A stretch of DNA of 64,000 nucleotides from Macrolepiota albuminosa (Eukaryota > Basidiomycota > Agaricomycetes > Agaricales > Agaricaceae): positions 186,001-250,000 of the forward strand of contig JAMWFC010000077.1 of NCBI GenBank assembly GCA_027475525.1. The letters are read 5' to 3'. Made by a program: the position numbers and the translations under genes. How positions within the stretch are numbered: position 1 is the first letter of the stretch; every line of letters begins with the position of its first letter. This document shows, one piece after another, positions 43,778 to 58,500 of this stretch. The notes under the pieces were generated by a model, which saw only the letters and a program-made list of their open reading frames with translations, had not been told where the DNA came from and made no database searches.

Positions 43778-45535
43778 TCATGTCAAATGTGTTAGCAGCG
43801 CCCTGCGCTGTGGCGACAGGAAACATAATGTAATAAAGGCACCAATTAAGAATCCAGTCACGAGACAAGATGCAGTTTCAGCCATTGTGGGAGACTGACG
43901 CACCACAACTCGTTTCTTTTGGTGTGACCAACCCATGGACATGTCCTGGACCGGTGCATCATCTCTATCCTTGGACAGAACACCAACAAACGGCTGAGCG
44001 GATTCTTGATCATTCTCCAGCACAGAAAACAGAAGCGAGCTCTGTGGTTCCACCGAAGAAGGCGGTTCGATAATGAAGGTAATTTCACTGTCGTCAGGCG
44101 ATTCAAGGGGAGAGGGAGTCGGGTTTATCGCTGCAGCCGGCACCAAAGCTGATTCAGCTGGCAAGTCCTGATCAGGGTTTGTTACTGAAAGATCCAAGTG
44201 AGGGAGGAAAGACTGTCGGAGTCCTGGACCGATCGGGGACGTAGGTGGCGTTATGGGCGTTTTCACTGGTGATAGTTTAGCCTTCCGTTCTAATGTCAAG
44301 GGAGAAGAAGTGCGCCAGGCCGTGTCAGTGGGTGTATCAGTGGGTGTTTGATGCAGGGGAGGAGGTATCAGGAGAGGCATCAGAAGACGAGCAGGTCTTC
44401 TGATTTTCCTTGTTTTGAGTTCTTTTTTGTATTTCTCGATGGCGTTTTCCAGTTCAACAACGACACCCTTAAGTTGTACGACTTCTTTAGAATGGTGAAC
44501 GCCTTCTGCTTTGCGTACCTCTTCCGCGAGTGAGAGTACTATTGCGCGAATGAGGTTCCACAACTCCGAATGTGCTTGTGCCCACCATTGACCTGGCCAC
44601 TGCGCAATATTGAAGGCAAGAGCGCATAGGGTGACTGTCGCTGTGTGAAAGTCATCAACGACATAGCGATGGAACCAAGGGCGAAGGAAAGCCATTGCGA
44701 GACGCACAGACCCTGCAGTCGTGTCCTCCAATCGTCTATCTTCGCTTGATTGCAAGAAATTATCAGACATATCCCGACAAAACTTGTGAAAATTCCGCTT
44801 CTTCTCCGAATAGTCCCACGCAAGGCCTGCTAGTCCAGGACCTTCGCTCGACTCGGATATAGCGTGACGAAAGAAGTACGATGGAAGTTTTTCAAGTAAA
44901 AGGACCAAGGGTATAGAGCTAAGTACAGCTGATGCTGATACGTGCCCATAAACCAGGACGGATTGAGATTCTTGAGCATAACGATACCATTTCCAGTGCT
45001 CTGCCCGCCGGCTAATAATAATCCTTGAATCAGGCGTCTGTAGCGTGCAAATGCTGCAAATTTACCTGGAGGTACGTGCTTGTAAAAGCTGTACGGCAGT
45101 CGCAGCTCTTCGGGAAACTGCAGAGGCATCGATGACTGCGATCTCAATATCCTTTTTAACTCCTAAATGGTAACGTCGAAGCGCTTCCCAGATTGACCAG
45201 ATAAAGCTGAAGGACGCTGATACATACGGGGACGTTGATTTCGTCAAAAAGTCCATATGTGTCGCGACATCTTCATAGGTTCCAATATGACGATCAGAAC
45301 CTTCGTAGTCCAAAGGGGACTTTGCGATTTCCTCTGGTGACTGATTCCACCTTTGGTTAAATTTGGGAGCTACAAAGAACGGTTCGGCATGTCCGAAGGA
45401 AGGGAATGATGGCTTTGGAGTGTAAACGCGGAAAAGAAAATGGTTATTTTTTGCCAATGTTTCGAATTCGACATCTGTACTGAAGCCGTACTGAGGTAAG
45501 GAGACAGGCGCCGATTGGCGATCGGAGCAGATCAT
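43778..45535 (-). CDS. DUF7587-type protein with C-terminal membrane segment
   Basis: Exon 1 (from 45535, MICSDRQSAP) contains 'NHFLFRVYTPK', 'FVAPKFNQRWNQSPEE' and 'SPYVSASFSFIWSIWEALRR'. It continues 'YHLGVKKDIEIAVIDASAVS', the core of the basidiomycete DUF7587 domain as I recall it. After an intron (about 45068-45011) comes 'EHWKWYRYAQESQSVLVYG', 'LLLEKLPSYFFR', a helical stretch (HSKEVVQLKGVVVELENAIE, coiled-coil-like), a long Pro/Ser/Thr-rich segment, and one C-terminal membrane span 'VTGFLIGAFITLCFL'. Function unknown. A truncated copy lies just downstream. Confidence 0.6.
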
Positions 45536-46141
45536 AGAGAGAGGAAGAATAGATAGTAGTACGACTTTCGGTCGTTCTTATACCTCCGTCAGGTGTTCCT
45601 CATGGACTATGAGTGGACTTGAAACAAGTTCTACCTCCACAATCCTTGGAAACGGACCGAGACGGCGCGCCAGACCGATCAGAAAGAATTTGGGACATGC
45701 TTTCAGCCACGTGGATGCAGCAAGGGATCCTTCAGTGAGATGACAGAGTACAACGTGTTGAAGGTTCGCGATCAGTTGTTCGTCGCGAGTGGGGCGAGTT
45801 GGTAAGCATTTGCATTTTGCAATTATCTGCCATAACTTGCGAGGTTGTACAGCGTTTAGTCCTCGCCGGAGAAATGACTACCAAGGTGTAGTACGTCATA
45901 TTTAAGAGGCATCAAGGTTCAAAACCCAAGTAACAAGCATTAGGACAAAAAGTTCTGTATCGAGCATGGGGAAGACTCCCAGTGGCTGTGTATTTTGATT
46001 TGTTTCTCATCAAAGAGTCTGGAATGAAGTACCTGTCCAACCGTGCATTGATCCATTGATCCAGGACGGAGAGCTTCGGGCGACGGGGCATTGACTCGGT
46101 AATACTGTACATCTGCTGCGTACTGCGGATGCTTTGACCAA
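45536..46141. other. intergenic between divergent genes
   Basis: Shared upstream region of the DUF7587-type gene (minus) and the hydrolase (plus). No gene recognised. Confidence 0.4.
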
Positions 46142-47176
46142 TTGTTAAGTAGATTTATACAACAGAAGTCATCTCCGAAAGTGACAAATATGAGCTCAAA
46201 GGAAAAGCTACTTGTCCTTCCAGATGGTCGAACGTTGGCCTACGAGGACGGTGGAAATACATCTAGCTCCTTTGTTGTAATCTTTCTGACGGGCCTTTTG
46301 AGTGTGGGCATGGTTCGACGCCTTTCACCAGCACTTCAGGCCAAAGGGGCACACTTCATTGCACCGACCTTACCTGGCTATGGCAATACCTCTCCCCCTT
46401 CTCCAGGCACCCCGTATTCCATCACAATAGCTCAAGATATCTCTGCTCTACTCACTTACCTACATCCCGAAGTCTCAGAGCTCGAGCTCTATATCTCTGG
46501 TGGATCTTTCGGCACTGTACCAGCACAGATGCTTTATGGCGCTCCGTTTCAAGTGTTTCCCCAGGGCCGCTACATAAGAGGAATGCTTCTTCTTGGAGCT
46601 TTCCCGCCTTTCCTTCAAGACAAAGAAACGGGGTTCAACTACACACGTAGCATGAACTGGCGGGATTACATCTCTGTTGGGCCGCCTTCTCGTTTCATTC
46701 CATTTCGCATGCTTCAGCATCTCGCTAAGCTCGTCATCCAGTCGAAGCTATCTAGTCAAGAGAGCGCAGAGGGCTTCATCCGTAAATTCTTGTTCGACAA
46801 GATGGGGGAAGAGGAAAAGAAGATGTATCAGACTTGGCGCAGTAAGACCGGTTACGAGGAGGGTCAGTTGGTTCGGGAGATGGCAGAGAATAATCGGAGA
46901 AGTGTTGAAAAAACCTGGGAAGGATTTTTGAGCACACCTGAAGTGCTTAACAGCGATTGGGGATGGGGTGTTAAGTTGGGAGGCCTGGACGAAGAACATA
47001 AAGCTGGGCGAAGGGTTTTGATAGTTGCTGGTACCGAGGATGATGCAACCACATTGGAATGGGGACAATATCTCGCGTCTCAATACACCAACTCACGTCT
47101 TAAGACATTCTCTGGAGGCCATATTGTAGCCATTTTTCATATGGACGAGATCTGGGCAGATTTCTTGGCAGACTAG
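46142..47176 (+). CDS. alpha/beta hydrolase
   Basis: An intronless 344-codon frame. The second ATG (46190, MSSKEKLLVLPDGRTLAYED) is the more likely start, because the hydrolase fold begins there. The pattern is of the fold: an oxyanion-side strand 'VVIFLTGLLSVGMVRRL' in place of the usual HGxPG, 'APTLPGYGNTSPP', nucleophile elbow GGSFGT (Ser), 'VLIVAGTEDDATTLEWG' with the probable Asp, and 'FSGGHIVAIFHMDEIWADFL' with the terminal His. The substrate cannot be told. Confidence 0.75.
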   Translation: MLSRFIQQKSSPKVTNMSSKEKLLVLPDGRTLAYEDGGNTSSSFVVIFLTGLLSVGMVRRLSPALQAKGAHFIAPTLPGYGNTSPPSPGTPYSITIAQDISALLTYLHPEVSELELYISGGSFGTVPAQMLYGAPFQVFPQGRYIRGMLLLGAFPPFLQDKETGFNYTRSMNWRDYISVGPPSRFIPFRMLQHLAKLVIQSKLSSQESAEGFIRKFLFDKMGEEEKKMYQTWRSKTGYEEGQLVREMAENNRRSVEKTWEGFLSTPEVLNSDWGWGVKLGGLDEEHKAGRRVLIVAGTEDDATTLEWGQYLASQYTNSRLKTFSGGHIVAIFHMDEIWADFLAD

Positions 47177-48242
47177 AGGCGTGAGTAGCCAAATACACGA
47201 TCCACTGGAATTTATGAATCACTTGGGTGGGCTTCAGGAGTGTTGCAATGCAATTTATGTTGTAATTATCTTCAGGAGTAATTTTTTTATCATAGCAATC
47301 GATTCCACAATTCCGTCTGCTTCCTACGAGTCATTTATTCTTAAAGTCTACTAGGTCACGGTGTCTGCAGATAATGCCCTCAGATCCTAACACCTACACA
47401 CAAAGTTAACATAATTTGAAAATCCAAGGGATGAAATTTTCGTCGTCGTGACTGTGAATGTCGTCACACTCGATGCATCTCTGTGGGCCTCAAGGGGGTT
47501 TCTTGTGTCGTATTTGCGTGCTCTCTCGTGTCTTCCCGCACCTCTCGCGTCTACTTCCCTAACATTTACTGCAACGTATTTAGATTATTTTTGCTTTGCT
47601 TTGACATAGTTTTTGGCATCAACCTTCATCCTAATCTCAAGATCGGTCTAAAGTATTTCAGCCTTAACAATTCATCGGTCGCTGAAGCTCTTTAAGACAT
47701 GAATAGGACACACGGATGTTGTACCGCTAATCACTTGATGATTTAGAACCGCAGAAATCAATAGCCTGTACAAGAGATTTTTTTTCGGGTGGCGTTTAGC
47801 GGACGCCGAGCATCTTTCATGGCCCGTTGTCCGGCAAGCATTTTCTTCTCTTCAGCCATAGTGGCTACGGCATTCGTTGCGTTCCCAACGTATGCCACTT
47901 TGGCGCGTGGACGTATCACTTACCGGTGGGATCCTGTCCTACACTGCTTTATATGCAGTGATAAGATTCCATATAGCGTTAAAGTACCTCAGGCCACAGC
48001 GAAAGCAAACTCGGTAATCAGTTTAACTGTGGCGTCCACCTTGCCGCACCGTCATCTGACGTTTTTTTCGTTGATGCGCAATATTTGTATTCCAGATATC
48101 ACGTTATATCCTGCAGAAAGGTTTGACCGGTCACTCTTATAACCGTACCTCATCAAGTGCTCATGCACGACTCTTCCCCGATTTCCCCCGAAGTAATCTC
48201 GGCTGACCGTGATAAAGCCTTGACTCCAATTATCCGTCCCAT
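47177..48242. other. intergenic, no gene recognised
   Basis: No coding region with recognisable content. Confidence 0.4.
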
Positions 48243-48903
48243 ATGTCCAGCAATAGCGAAGCAGGACCTTCCAAAAGAGGTTTTCACGCATCTTCATGTG
48301 AGGCCAGCAACCTACCACACTCTACTTCGACCTTTCCTATTCTTCCGATCGTGGATATTTTTGATGCGCCCGCTCGGTTAGGAGGCCGATTCCATTTCAC
48401 CACTCGCAGTCGTGTCAACTTGGTCTCTGACGCCTCCGCATGCTCCAGGATCCCTTCCAGATCCACGTCTAAATCTCTCAGGCTTCCACCGCCACTTCTT
48501 CTTGATGGTCCCGCTCGACCAACACATCCCTCGTTCAAAAGAAGGACTTCGACTCGATCACGGCCAACGGCGCACCTCAGGCTGTTGTCGGCAATGACGC
48601 CACCACCAACTGCTCAACCTCTCGTAGAGCTATTTGATGGACCTGCGCGTATTGTTCGATCTTCACCTAGGTCTCCCAAACAGGTATTTCATTATCAAAA
48701 TGTCGGATAATACATATAGCATCATTGATTTCACAGGCCACAACGCTTCATTTACTGTTGCTTGGGCTCACGGGAACTATATTTTGTGGTATGATACAGA
48801 TATCGACCGTAGCACTGGACAAGGCGGATTCAGTTCCATGAGGTTGGTCAAATATATCTTGTCAGGCCGATGCAATCCACTATCTGTATGTTCCAATGCT
48901 TGA
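48243..48903 (+). CDS. hypothetical protein with repeated DGPAR motif
   Basis: The frame 48243-48710 encodes a Pro/Ser/Arg-rich sequence holding three copies of a short motif about 60 residues apart: 'VDIFDAPARLG', 'LLLDGPARPT' and 'VELFDGPARIV'. A possible intron starts at GTATTTCATT (about 48683) with AG at about 48737, and an alternative frame runs to 48903. No family recognised; the gene model is uncertain. Confidence 0.35.
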
Positions 48904-50187
48904 ACCTCACTATTGTGGTGGCATGTTAATCGTCAATGGTTTTTGATAGGTTGGCTTGTTCCTTTCCAACGATCATTTCAGACTCACACTCAATTCAATT
49001 GATTCAAGTGCAAGTGGTCAAGTTCTTGTTGGGTATTCAGTCGATGCACAATCATGGTTTCTATGCAAACATACATGAGACATTGCTTGGCGTATAGATG
49101 GAGTCAGTAAAAAAACCTCGAAAGCTTTTGGCTTCGCATGGACTCCATTCAGAGACCTCGTACATGCAATCGCAGTTACCTTGTCATCTTCAGTGATCTG
49201 CTCTCTGAAGATGAAAGCAGATATTACGTGGCGGGGGAAACAAACGCTGTTCGGTCATGCCCAGAGATTAAGCACAAATTATTCTGCCGCCCCTGAATGG
49301 GATTAAACGAGCGTAGAATGAGGAACAAGAGGCTCATCTAATTCTGCCAAATACTTGTGCAAGATTCTGAGAACTGTGTAGACTTCGATGTCACGGTTGA
49401 GGTTCACGACCTTTTTGGCTACTTAGCATGCTGCGGAAAGATGATAATGAGTGTCCTTGAGTGTCGTGTTCCTGGTTTTTGTGCCTTGAAGTTGACGACA
49501 TGATGGATTTCCTGAGAACGTCATTATAAAGGGTACGGAAGCGAGGAGAAAGAGGTCGATCTGATGATGTGAGCTTCAGCAGTTCTGATGGTGAAGCTGA
49601 GCCTTCTGGTACAGGACGGGTTGTTTGATATGAACAGTTGCATTTCTCTATCAGAGATTGAACATGTCGTCACTGTCTTCCATCATGAGACGCCATTTTT
49701 CTGCAGAGTATCTAGAGGTATAAGAAGATCACGAGACTTAACAGGCATGAGAGCAGCTGGAGCTATAGATTTCAAGACGTCGAGAATACACAGGTAGATA
49801 ACGGTAGGCAATGGAACTAGAACCAGAGGGTAGATAAATATTCTCGAGAACCCGGCTAGCGCGGTAGGGGACCAGACAAAACAAGATGAAGTCCAAGGGG
49901 TCTGAAATTATGAAACGTGCTGTAAGGTTTGGCAGAAATCTGCGGACTCCACCGGCAAGAATTGGATGCACCATGGTATACCTCCCCAATGATTGATCAT
50001 CGGGTCAAGTGGATTTCCTCCCAAATAAATATACTGAGCTATTGTTGTCTCTGATATGAATTACAGTGCTTCAGATCATGATCCTTGAGATCAGACCCAG
50101 TCCATCAGTATTGCGGAATCCCAAATCTTCGCGACACATGATAGCACTCAGCAGTCGAATAGACAACATTGAATATAGGCAATGCTA
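48904..50187. other. intergenic, no gene recognised
   Basis: Short frames only; nothing recognised. Confidence 0.35.
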
Positions 50188-51851
50188 TCATATCAAAGCT
50201 TTGTAGCTGGCATGAACCACTGAATCCGTGGCTCGATAGTCTGACGCTCCAGCTTTATTCTCAGCTGTCCACGAGCGTCTCGTTGTCTCTAGATAACGAG
50301 CTTCAATGGTTTGACCACATATGAAAGTCAATGGAAAACGTACAATCCAAAGCCGCTTATCATCAATAATGCGTGTGAGGGTCGGCACTCGTTGCATGAG
50401 CAATCCGACGTTCTTGATATTGAGAGCAGGTCGTGACCCATGTGCAATATGCCCGTCTCCATCGACTAAAGTGTGGAGGGTCGCAGAATAGGCAAGTACT
50501 TTGGCGAACGCCAACTGGAATTCCCGAAATTAGATTTCATGACATTACAAACACAGATATAAAACACACGATTTCCTTCAAAGGCAGCGGCATACTCAAG
50601 ACTTCCAGAGAACCGCACCTCTTGCATACCGCCGAGATACTGCGCCTCTCCACGCCGGATGCGACGAAGGTGAGACGACGAAGTGTGGTGGCATGGTCCT
50701 CAACTACTTTGAGCATAAGAGCATGACCGGCTTCAGTAGTGAGCTCTCGAATCCTGAGTGTGATGGACGTGAGTGAGGCATACGCCAATTTGAGGACTGT
50801 TAGGACACTAAGAAGCGTCGTAGGGGTGGATGGACTTGCGGTAAAGCACAGTCGTACATCAAGAGCTAAGTGACGGAGGTGGACGAGGGTAGGCGGTGGC
50901 GAAGGACTGTCGAACGGTTGTGTCGTCTCCTTTTGATGTGGTCAGTTACGATGGGTTACAGGTAAACTACCCACTGACTGTGACGGTAAAGGCGAGACTC
51001 CTTAAAAGCGGTGTCAAGGTTACGAGCTTGAGTATCTCCGTGTGACTGACGTTGGGGCACATTACGTGCAAGCCTTGTAGCCGAGGAAGTTGTTTCAACG
51101 TCATCTCAAGAACTTGAGAATTCAAATTCATTGACATCTAGTAGGATTAGATTCGGAGGAACAAGAAAAAGGGGTAAGACAAACGAATATAGTCAAGCTC
51201 GTCAACGTCTGCTGTATCCTTTCCACCCATCGAGGAAGGATGGCCAATACTTCCCACGATGCGCTGTCTAACTCCAATTTCTCCACGTTATTGAGTTTGA
51301 GCAACATGGAAGCTTGGGTCGTCGATAACTTCGCATTGATCCTAAGCTTCTTCAGGCCTTCCTTGCCTTGAAGCATAGGTAGAATGGCAGGAATTGCAAC
51401 AGAGTTTGACGAGTACACAAAAGATCGGAGGTTGTTGCAGAGTTCCAAAGTGCGTGTACATTCTTGAATAAAGTCTGGATGGACCTTGTTCATCAAAAGA
51501 GGCGTAATACGGATATCTGACTCTTCATTAGTAATTTTGGAAAGAAGCTGCAGTGTGCATACCAATATTGCGAACGTGTATTGCTAGGTCCGGATGCGCC
51601 AAAATCGTCGCAAAGGAAGTAGATACCTATAAGAAATCGTTGATGATACGAGAACGATGTCTTTTCTTGCTACTCACACTCGGATACCGCTTCGCATGGT
51701 GAACTCGGAAAGAAAGAGTCCTGTAGAGGGTGGGAATGGCTCCAGCCAGAAAGGACTTGCTGACCAGCGCAACTGCCGCAAGATCATTGTTATTGAGAAA
51801 GAAACAAATCACTCCTAGTACATCGAGATTAAGGCAGTCGGCAGAGACCAT
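50188..51851 (-). CDS. F-box/LRR-type protein
   Basis: It starts at MVSADCLNLDVLGVICFFLN, an F-box-like helix bundle (NNDLAAVALVSKSFLAGAIP, TLYRTLSFRV) used in SCF ubiquitin-ligase adaptors. Introns of about 50 bases separate it from 'IHVRNIESDIRITPLLM', 'LELCNNLRSFVYSSN', 'GLKKLRINAKLSTTQASMLL' and 'LNNVEKLELDSASWEVLA', which are leucine-rich repeats. The C-terminal exon (to 50188) has 'TLHTLVDGDGHIA' and 'RLWIVRFPLTFICGQ'. Such proteins are greatly expanded in Agaricomycetes and the target cannot be predicted. The middle exons were not fully traced. Confidence 0.65.
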
Positions 51852-52080
51852 GAAGAAAAGAATGGATTGGTGGCGTCTAAAGGTTAAGATCTAAGAAACT
51901 AGTACTTATTGATTTCCAACTAATCTGATCAACAAACAAAGAGGGTTTCAACGTCCAACTAATCTGACAAACAAAGAGTATTCCAACGTCCAACTTTCCC
52001 TCCCTATCCATCGAGATACGAAAAAGCAATTTCATAATCTTCTATAATGTCATCTACTCAAGTGCAGCCTCAGCTACGGG

Positions 52081-53742
<1,662 letters not shown>

Positions 53743-55145
53743 AATAGCTTGAATGTGGTTCGAGAAGGGCCCCGACTCCTGCAACTTTATAGTCTACGTC
53801 CATCAAGACACTCACGCCACATGGCAGGTAAGAAGTCTGCAATTTAGAACATCGAAAGGAAGCTCAGATAACGATGTGGTTCTCTGACAGAGCAACTATC
53901 TGAATCTGCTCAAGTAGCTTCTCCCGCTCGATTTCGAGCCAGTATCCTGAGTAATGTCCATGACAATCGCTAGTGGAAGCCGCCAATTCTGGATGTACGT
54001 AACAAATGTCGTGGAAACTGTCAAGTTTATCACGGCTTTTTAAGGATGATCTTTGGTCATCAGTATTCTACCCCTGAATCAATTCCCCTTCCCGGATAAG
54101 CAAAGAAATTTTTGATTCAATAGATTGGTTAAGTTCCGAGAAATTGTCTATACATCATCGCATTCAGAATGGTAGCTGTTTTAAAAAGACATTTGGGAAA
54201 CTCACTGCTGGCACTGGAAGGTATTTCGATTGGAAAAAAGTGTAAAAGAAATCCATTATACCACTATTTCAAACAGAAAAAGACATTTTCTTTCAGACAT
54301 TGGTGAAATAGAATTCATAAGCGTTAGGAGAAAGTAAAGAAGGTTTAGGAGGCTAAAATATCAAAGGTGTGAGAAAAATTGACGGAATCAATGCTTAGGA
54401 AGATTGAAGCAATAGTAAAGACCAAGGAAATGTAGACCAAGTACTAAAAAGAATAGATGTTAGCTTGTAAATACTCAGCTACAAAAACTTTCCAATAGAT
54501 CATCAACTTCAAGGAGCTATATCTCATACTACAGTTCATTGTACCATTTGAAACCAGTGTCAGATTAAAGCTAGATTACTGGAGTACAATATATTATTCT
54601 GGAGAATTTGGCTATTTTATTTGATTTGATATCAAGTGATCTTTTTAAAAGTACCAAATTGGAAAAGTCTTGGCTGCTACTGTAGTTGAAGACACAAATA
54701 CAAACAGGTAAATGCAGATCAGACAAGGTTTTTGTTTTTTTATCTAAAATGTATGCTCTGAGGAGAAAAACTTTTTTTTTTAATAGCTAGATAGATATTT
54801 TCATAGAGGTGTAAAACCAGAAACAAAGTGTAGAATAGAATATCCTAAAGAATGTAGATCCATATAATGCAGTATGTGTTAATAAGGGTGTACACCATCC
54901 ATAGATGGCTTACAGCCACAAAATCACAGTAAGATTACAGTTACAGCATCAATTGTTAGAAATCAGACAGTATTAGACTAAGAACAATATGAGTATTATA
55001 CTTCAGTCTGATATAAGAGACTGAAGGTGCTTCTATGATATGTCTAGATATATATATGTAGGAGTGAACAATGGTCCATTGTTCACAATGTGATAATAAA
55101 TCAATGTTGTGGCACAATGCAGTGTAATAACCCTGTGTAAAGACA
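53743..55145. other. intergenic, AT-rich
   Basis: No gene recognised. Strongly AT-rich from 54150 on, up to the target duplication of the second Copia element. Confidence 0.45.
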
Positions 55146-55150
55146 GTGTA

Positions 55151-55481
55151 TGTTAGAATTCAGACCTAGAGACAAGTGTAAGTTAATCCCTCAGTCTGGT
55201 ATAAGTGACTGCATTTAGATTGTATCTAGAGACAAGCGTAAGTTAATCTACCAGGTACAATCAGCTTTTACAGTAGCTGTGTAAAGTGTGTAGTTACTCA
55301 CCCCTCAGTCTGGTATAAGTGACTGAGGGGCATCTCTGAGAGTGGTCATATATAAGTGTATTCCGTAGACAATGGAAGCATTGTGATTGAATGGATAAAG
55401 GCAAAATAATGCTGGCCACAACCCTGTGTGACAAGTGGCAGAGTGGCTGGTGTGATATGTAAAATTGATGGGATTCCAACA
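55151..55481 (-). repeat. Copia 3' LTR (second element)
   Basis: 331 bases with TG...CA ends. It contains an internal direct repeat of CCTCAGTCTGGTATAAGTGACTG-like sequence (about 55190 and 55303), seen in both LTRs. Confidence 0.88.
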
Positions 55482-55539
55482 CTCCTCCTCACCCAGATGC
55501 TCCTCCTTGCATGGAATAATGGTTAGTGGAGCCTGAGCC

Positions 55540-58500
55540 GGGGGCGAAGATGCAGGAATGCTGGAGAGGAGAGGGCTTTTGTAAATATATCAGCCATGTT
55601 CTTCTTTGAAGGGATGTGAAGGAGAGTCAGCTCATGTGTTTGTACTTATTCCCAAAAAAAGTGATACTTGATATCCACGTGTTTCATGTGGGCATGTAGG
55701 AGAGGATCTTTGGACAGGGCAATCACAGAATTGTTGTTGCAGTACATCTGGATCAGTTGATTGGTGAAGTCATGTCCTATACTCTTTAGTAAGGCTCGAA
55801 GCCATATACATTCCTAGGCGCTTTTAAAAGCAGCCATATATTCTGCCTCACATGACAAAGCAGCCATGGTCTGTTGCTTTCTAATGGCCCATAACACTGC
55901 TCCTGATTCAAGACTCCACACGTAACCACCAATGCTACATCAGGTATTGGGGCAGCTAGCCCAGTCTGAGTCTGTGAAGCCGCTGAGCATAATTTCAGGG
56001 CATGGTCCACCAAGATGGAGTCAGAGATCGTGCATGCCTTTTAAATAGCAAACTAAGCATATAGCAGCATTTCAATGAAATGTGGTATAAGAGTCCAGGT
56101 ATCGTGTTAACTGCTGCACACCAAAAGCAATGTTGGGTTGGATAGATATAGCGATGTATAGTAAACATCCAACAAGTTGACAATAAGGGGTTCTTTCCAG
56201 AGCATGATGTTCCTCTTGAGACAGAGAGTTCCGATTGATGTGCCATAACTTCATGTTAGGGTCCATGGGTAGGGATAAGGGCATGGCATTAGCTTGACCA
56301 AACTGATGAATAATCTTGTCAATGAGCACCGTCTGTGATAGCTTGACGCATTGGTTGGAACGATCCCATTCGACTGCAATCCTGACCACAAAGTGAGGTA
56401 TGCCAAGATCTGAAATTGTCCACACTCAATGCATTTGGTCCTTAAATCACTCGTTTTTGTCCTTGCTACTTGCAATAGACAGAAAATTGTCGATGTGAAG
56501 GGCTGCAATAACAGTACCACAGTCAGAGACATGATAAAAGATGCAGGACTTGCATGCAAGATATTGGAATCCCCATGATGCCATGTTATCATTGACTGCC
56601 TGATTCCAGATTCTCCCAGCCTGCTTCATGCCATATAAGCCCTTTACTAGCATCCAGACCCAGTCTTCCTTTCCTTTCTGCCCAAAACCCTCAGGCTGTT
56701 GCATGTATTGTACCTCATCCTCTGGAAGGATTCTGTAAAGGAATGCAGTTTGTATGTCGATCTGGGTTGCATCCCAGCTTTTTGCAGCAGCTAAGTAAAG
56801 GAGAATATGCCAAGATTCCATGCAGGCTGTGGGCAAAGTTGTCTTAGTATAGTCACAACCAAATACTTGTTCATGACCTCAAAATACCAGCCTGACTTTA
56901 AACCTAACTGCCTTCCCATGCTTGTCACGTTTTATCTTGAAAACCAGGCATCCTGTTCTGACTTTCTGACTAGCTGGCACTGCTGTTTGAGGCATGAGTT
57001 GGTAAACTCCCATGTCCTTGAGCGAGTTAAGCTTGTCATGGTACACTGCTTCCCACTGATTGGCATCACCTAATTGTTTTGCCTCAGCCCATGTATGCAG
57101 TTTATCACAGAAGTCAGGAACTAGGGAGTAAGTAGTCTTTAAATTCATGCATAGCAGTTAATAAATACTCAATGTTGTGTAGTAATGCAATGCCTCCAAG
57201 ATCAGGTATATTGCAATCATGATCGGCAATTGGGCTCTTGATATCTCAATCGGTGGTTCCCGATTGAAGGCCAACAGCTTTCAATGCCTTGCACTGTGCT
57301 TGTAGATGCTCCCCAGCAGCAATCAAGTCTTGTACTGCTCTTTGAGTTCATGATAGTGGTGCATTTTCAGGATCAGCTCTGGCAGTCAGGACAGGTACAC
57401 GCTGTGATTGGCAAAGTTGAGGGATCTGCTGCTCAACATGTGGCTCAGCAGGCTTGACTTGAGGGATGAGCAGAGATGTTCTTGAGGTGAGCAGGTTATC
57501 ATCATTGAAGATGAGAGGATCAGGAGGCTGCAGAACGGGTAGATGATGAGTAATGGTGGGATCTGGAGATGAGTTTTGCGTTTGCAGTAGCTCCTCATGA
57601 CTCTTACAGAATCTGACATGATAAGTTTGTATATTTTTCCAGTTGCTTTGTTGTAGCATCAGTATGCTTTCAAATTTTTAGCATAGCCAATCAGAACACA
57701 TTCGATGGATCTGGCATAGATCTTCAGATTGTATTCTGCAAGGATAAGGACGAAAGCTTTACAGCCAATTTCCTTCATATAGGAATACTTTGGACAATGA
57801 CCGGTCCAGGCTTCATGTGGTGTTACACCCTTTATGGATTTAGTGAGTGTATGTTTATGAATATGAGATGCCGTCAAATAAAACTCATTCCATAGATTTG
57901 GCAGGCATCCCATGGCTATTCACATGGTATGTGTCTTTCCCATAAGGGTTCAATGCAAACGCTCAATGTGATCAATATGTGCTGACATGTAAGCCGCTCC
58001 ATATTGTTGCTCTGATTCATGGGACAATAACCATGCATGCATATCTCGTTCATCAAGTTTGTTGATGACGCCCAAATCAAGCTTGGGTGCTGTGTGGACT
58101 ATCACTAGTACAGCTACTTAGCTGATTTAGCTTTGGGCATGCAAAGTGTGTGAGAGAGTCTCAGACAGGTCCCAGAGAACACACGGTAGACAAAAGATTG
58201 GTGGCAAGAAAAGTGGGTGATTGGTGGCACTTGTGTATAGCTCCAAAACATGGCTACAGGGCACTAAAAGTCACTAAGGGGGAGTGCTAAGAGCATGGGA
58301 AAGTTGCTAAGGAAGGGGCTAAGAGGTGTGGAAAAGAGTCGCTAAGAGGCACTAAGTGTTAGCATCTAGAATGTGATAATAAAAGGATGAGATTGCTTAG
58401 CGGATCTAAGCACAAAAGCCAAGCCGTAGTTGCAAGACGCTAGAGAGAGAGAGAGAGATAGAAAACTAGAGCAGAGTCCTCTTGCTTGACACGGTCAACA

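Noticed and set aside
43778..47176. Fucosyltransferase accompanying the GDP-fucose genes
   Set aside because: The neighbouring genes are a DUF7587-type protein and an alpha/beta hydrolase; no glycosyltransferase motif was seen.
51900..51990. Repeated CCAACTAATCTGA and AACGTCCAACT words upstream of the F-box gene as an artefact duplicate
   Set aside because: Copies differ and the lag is well below 77; treated as a minor local duplication.
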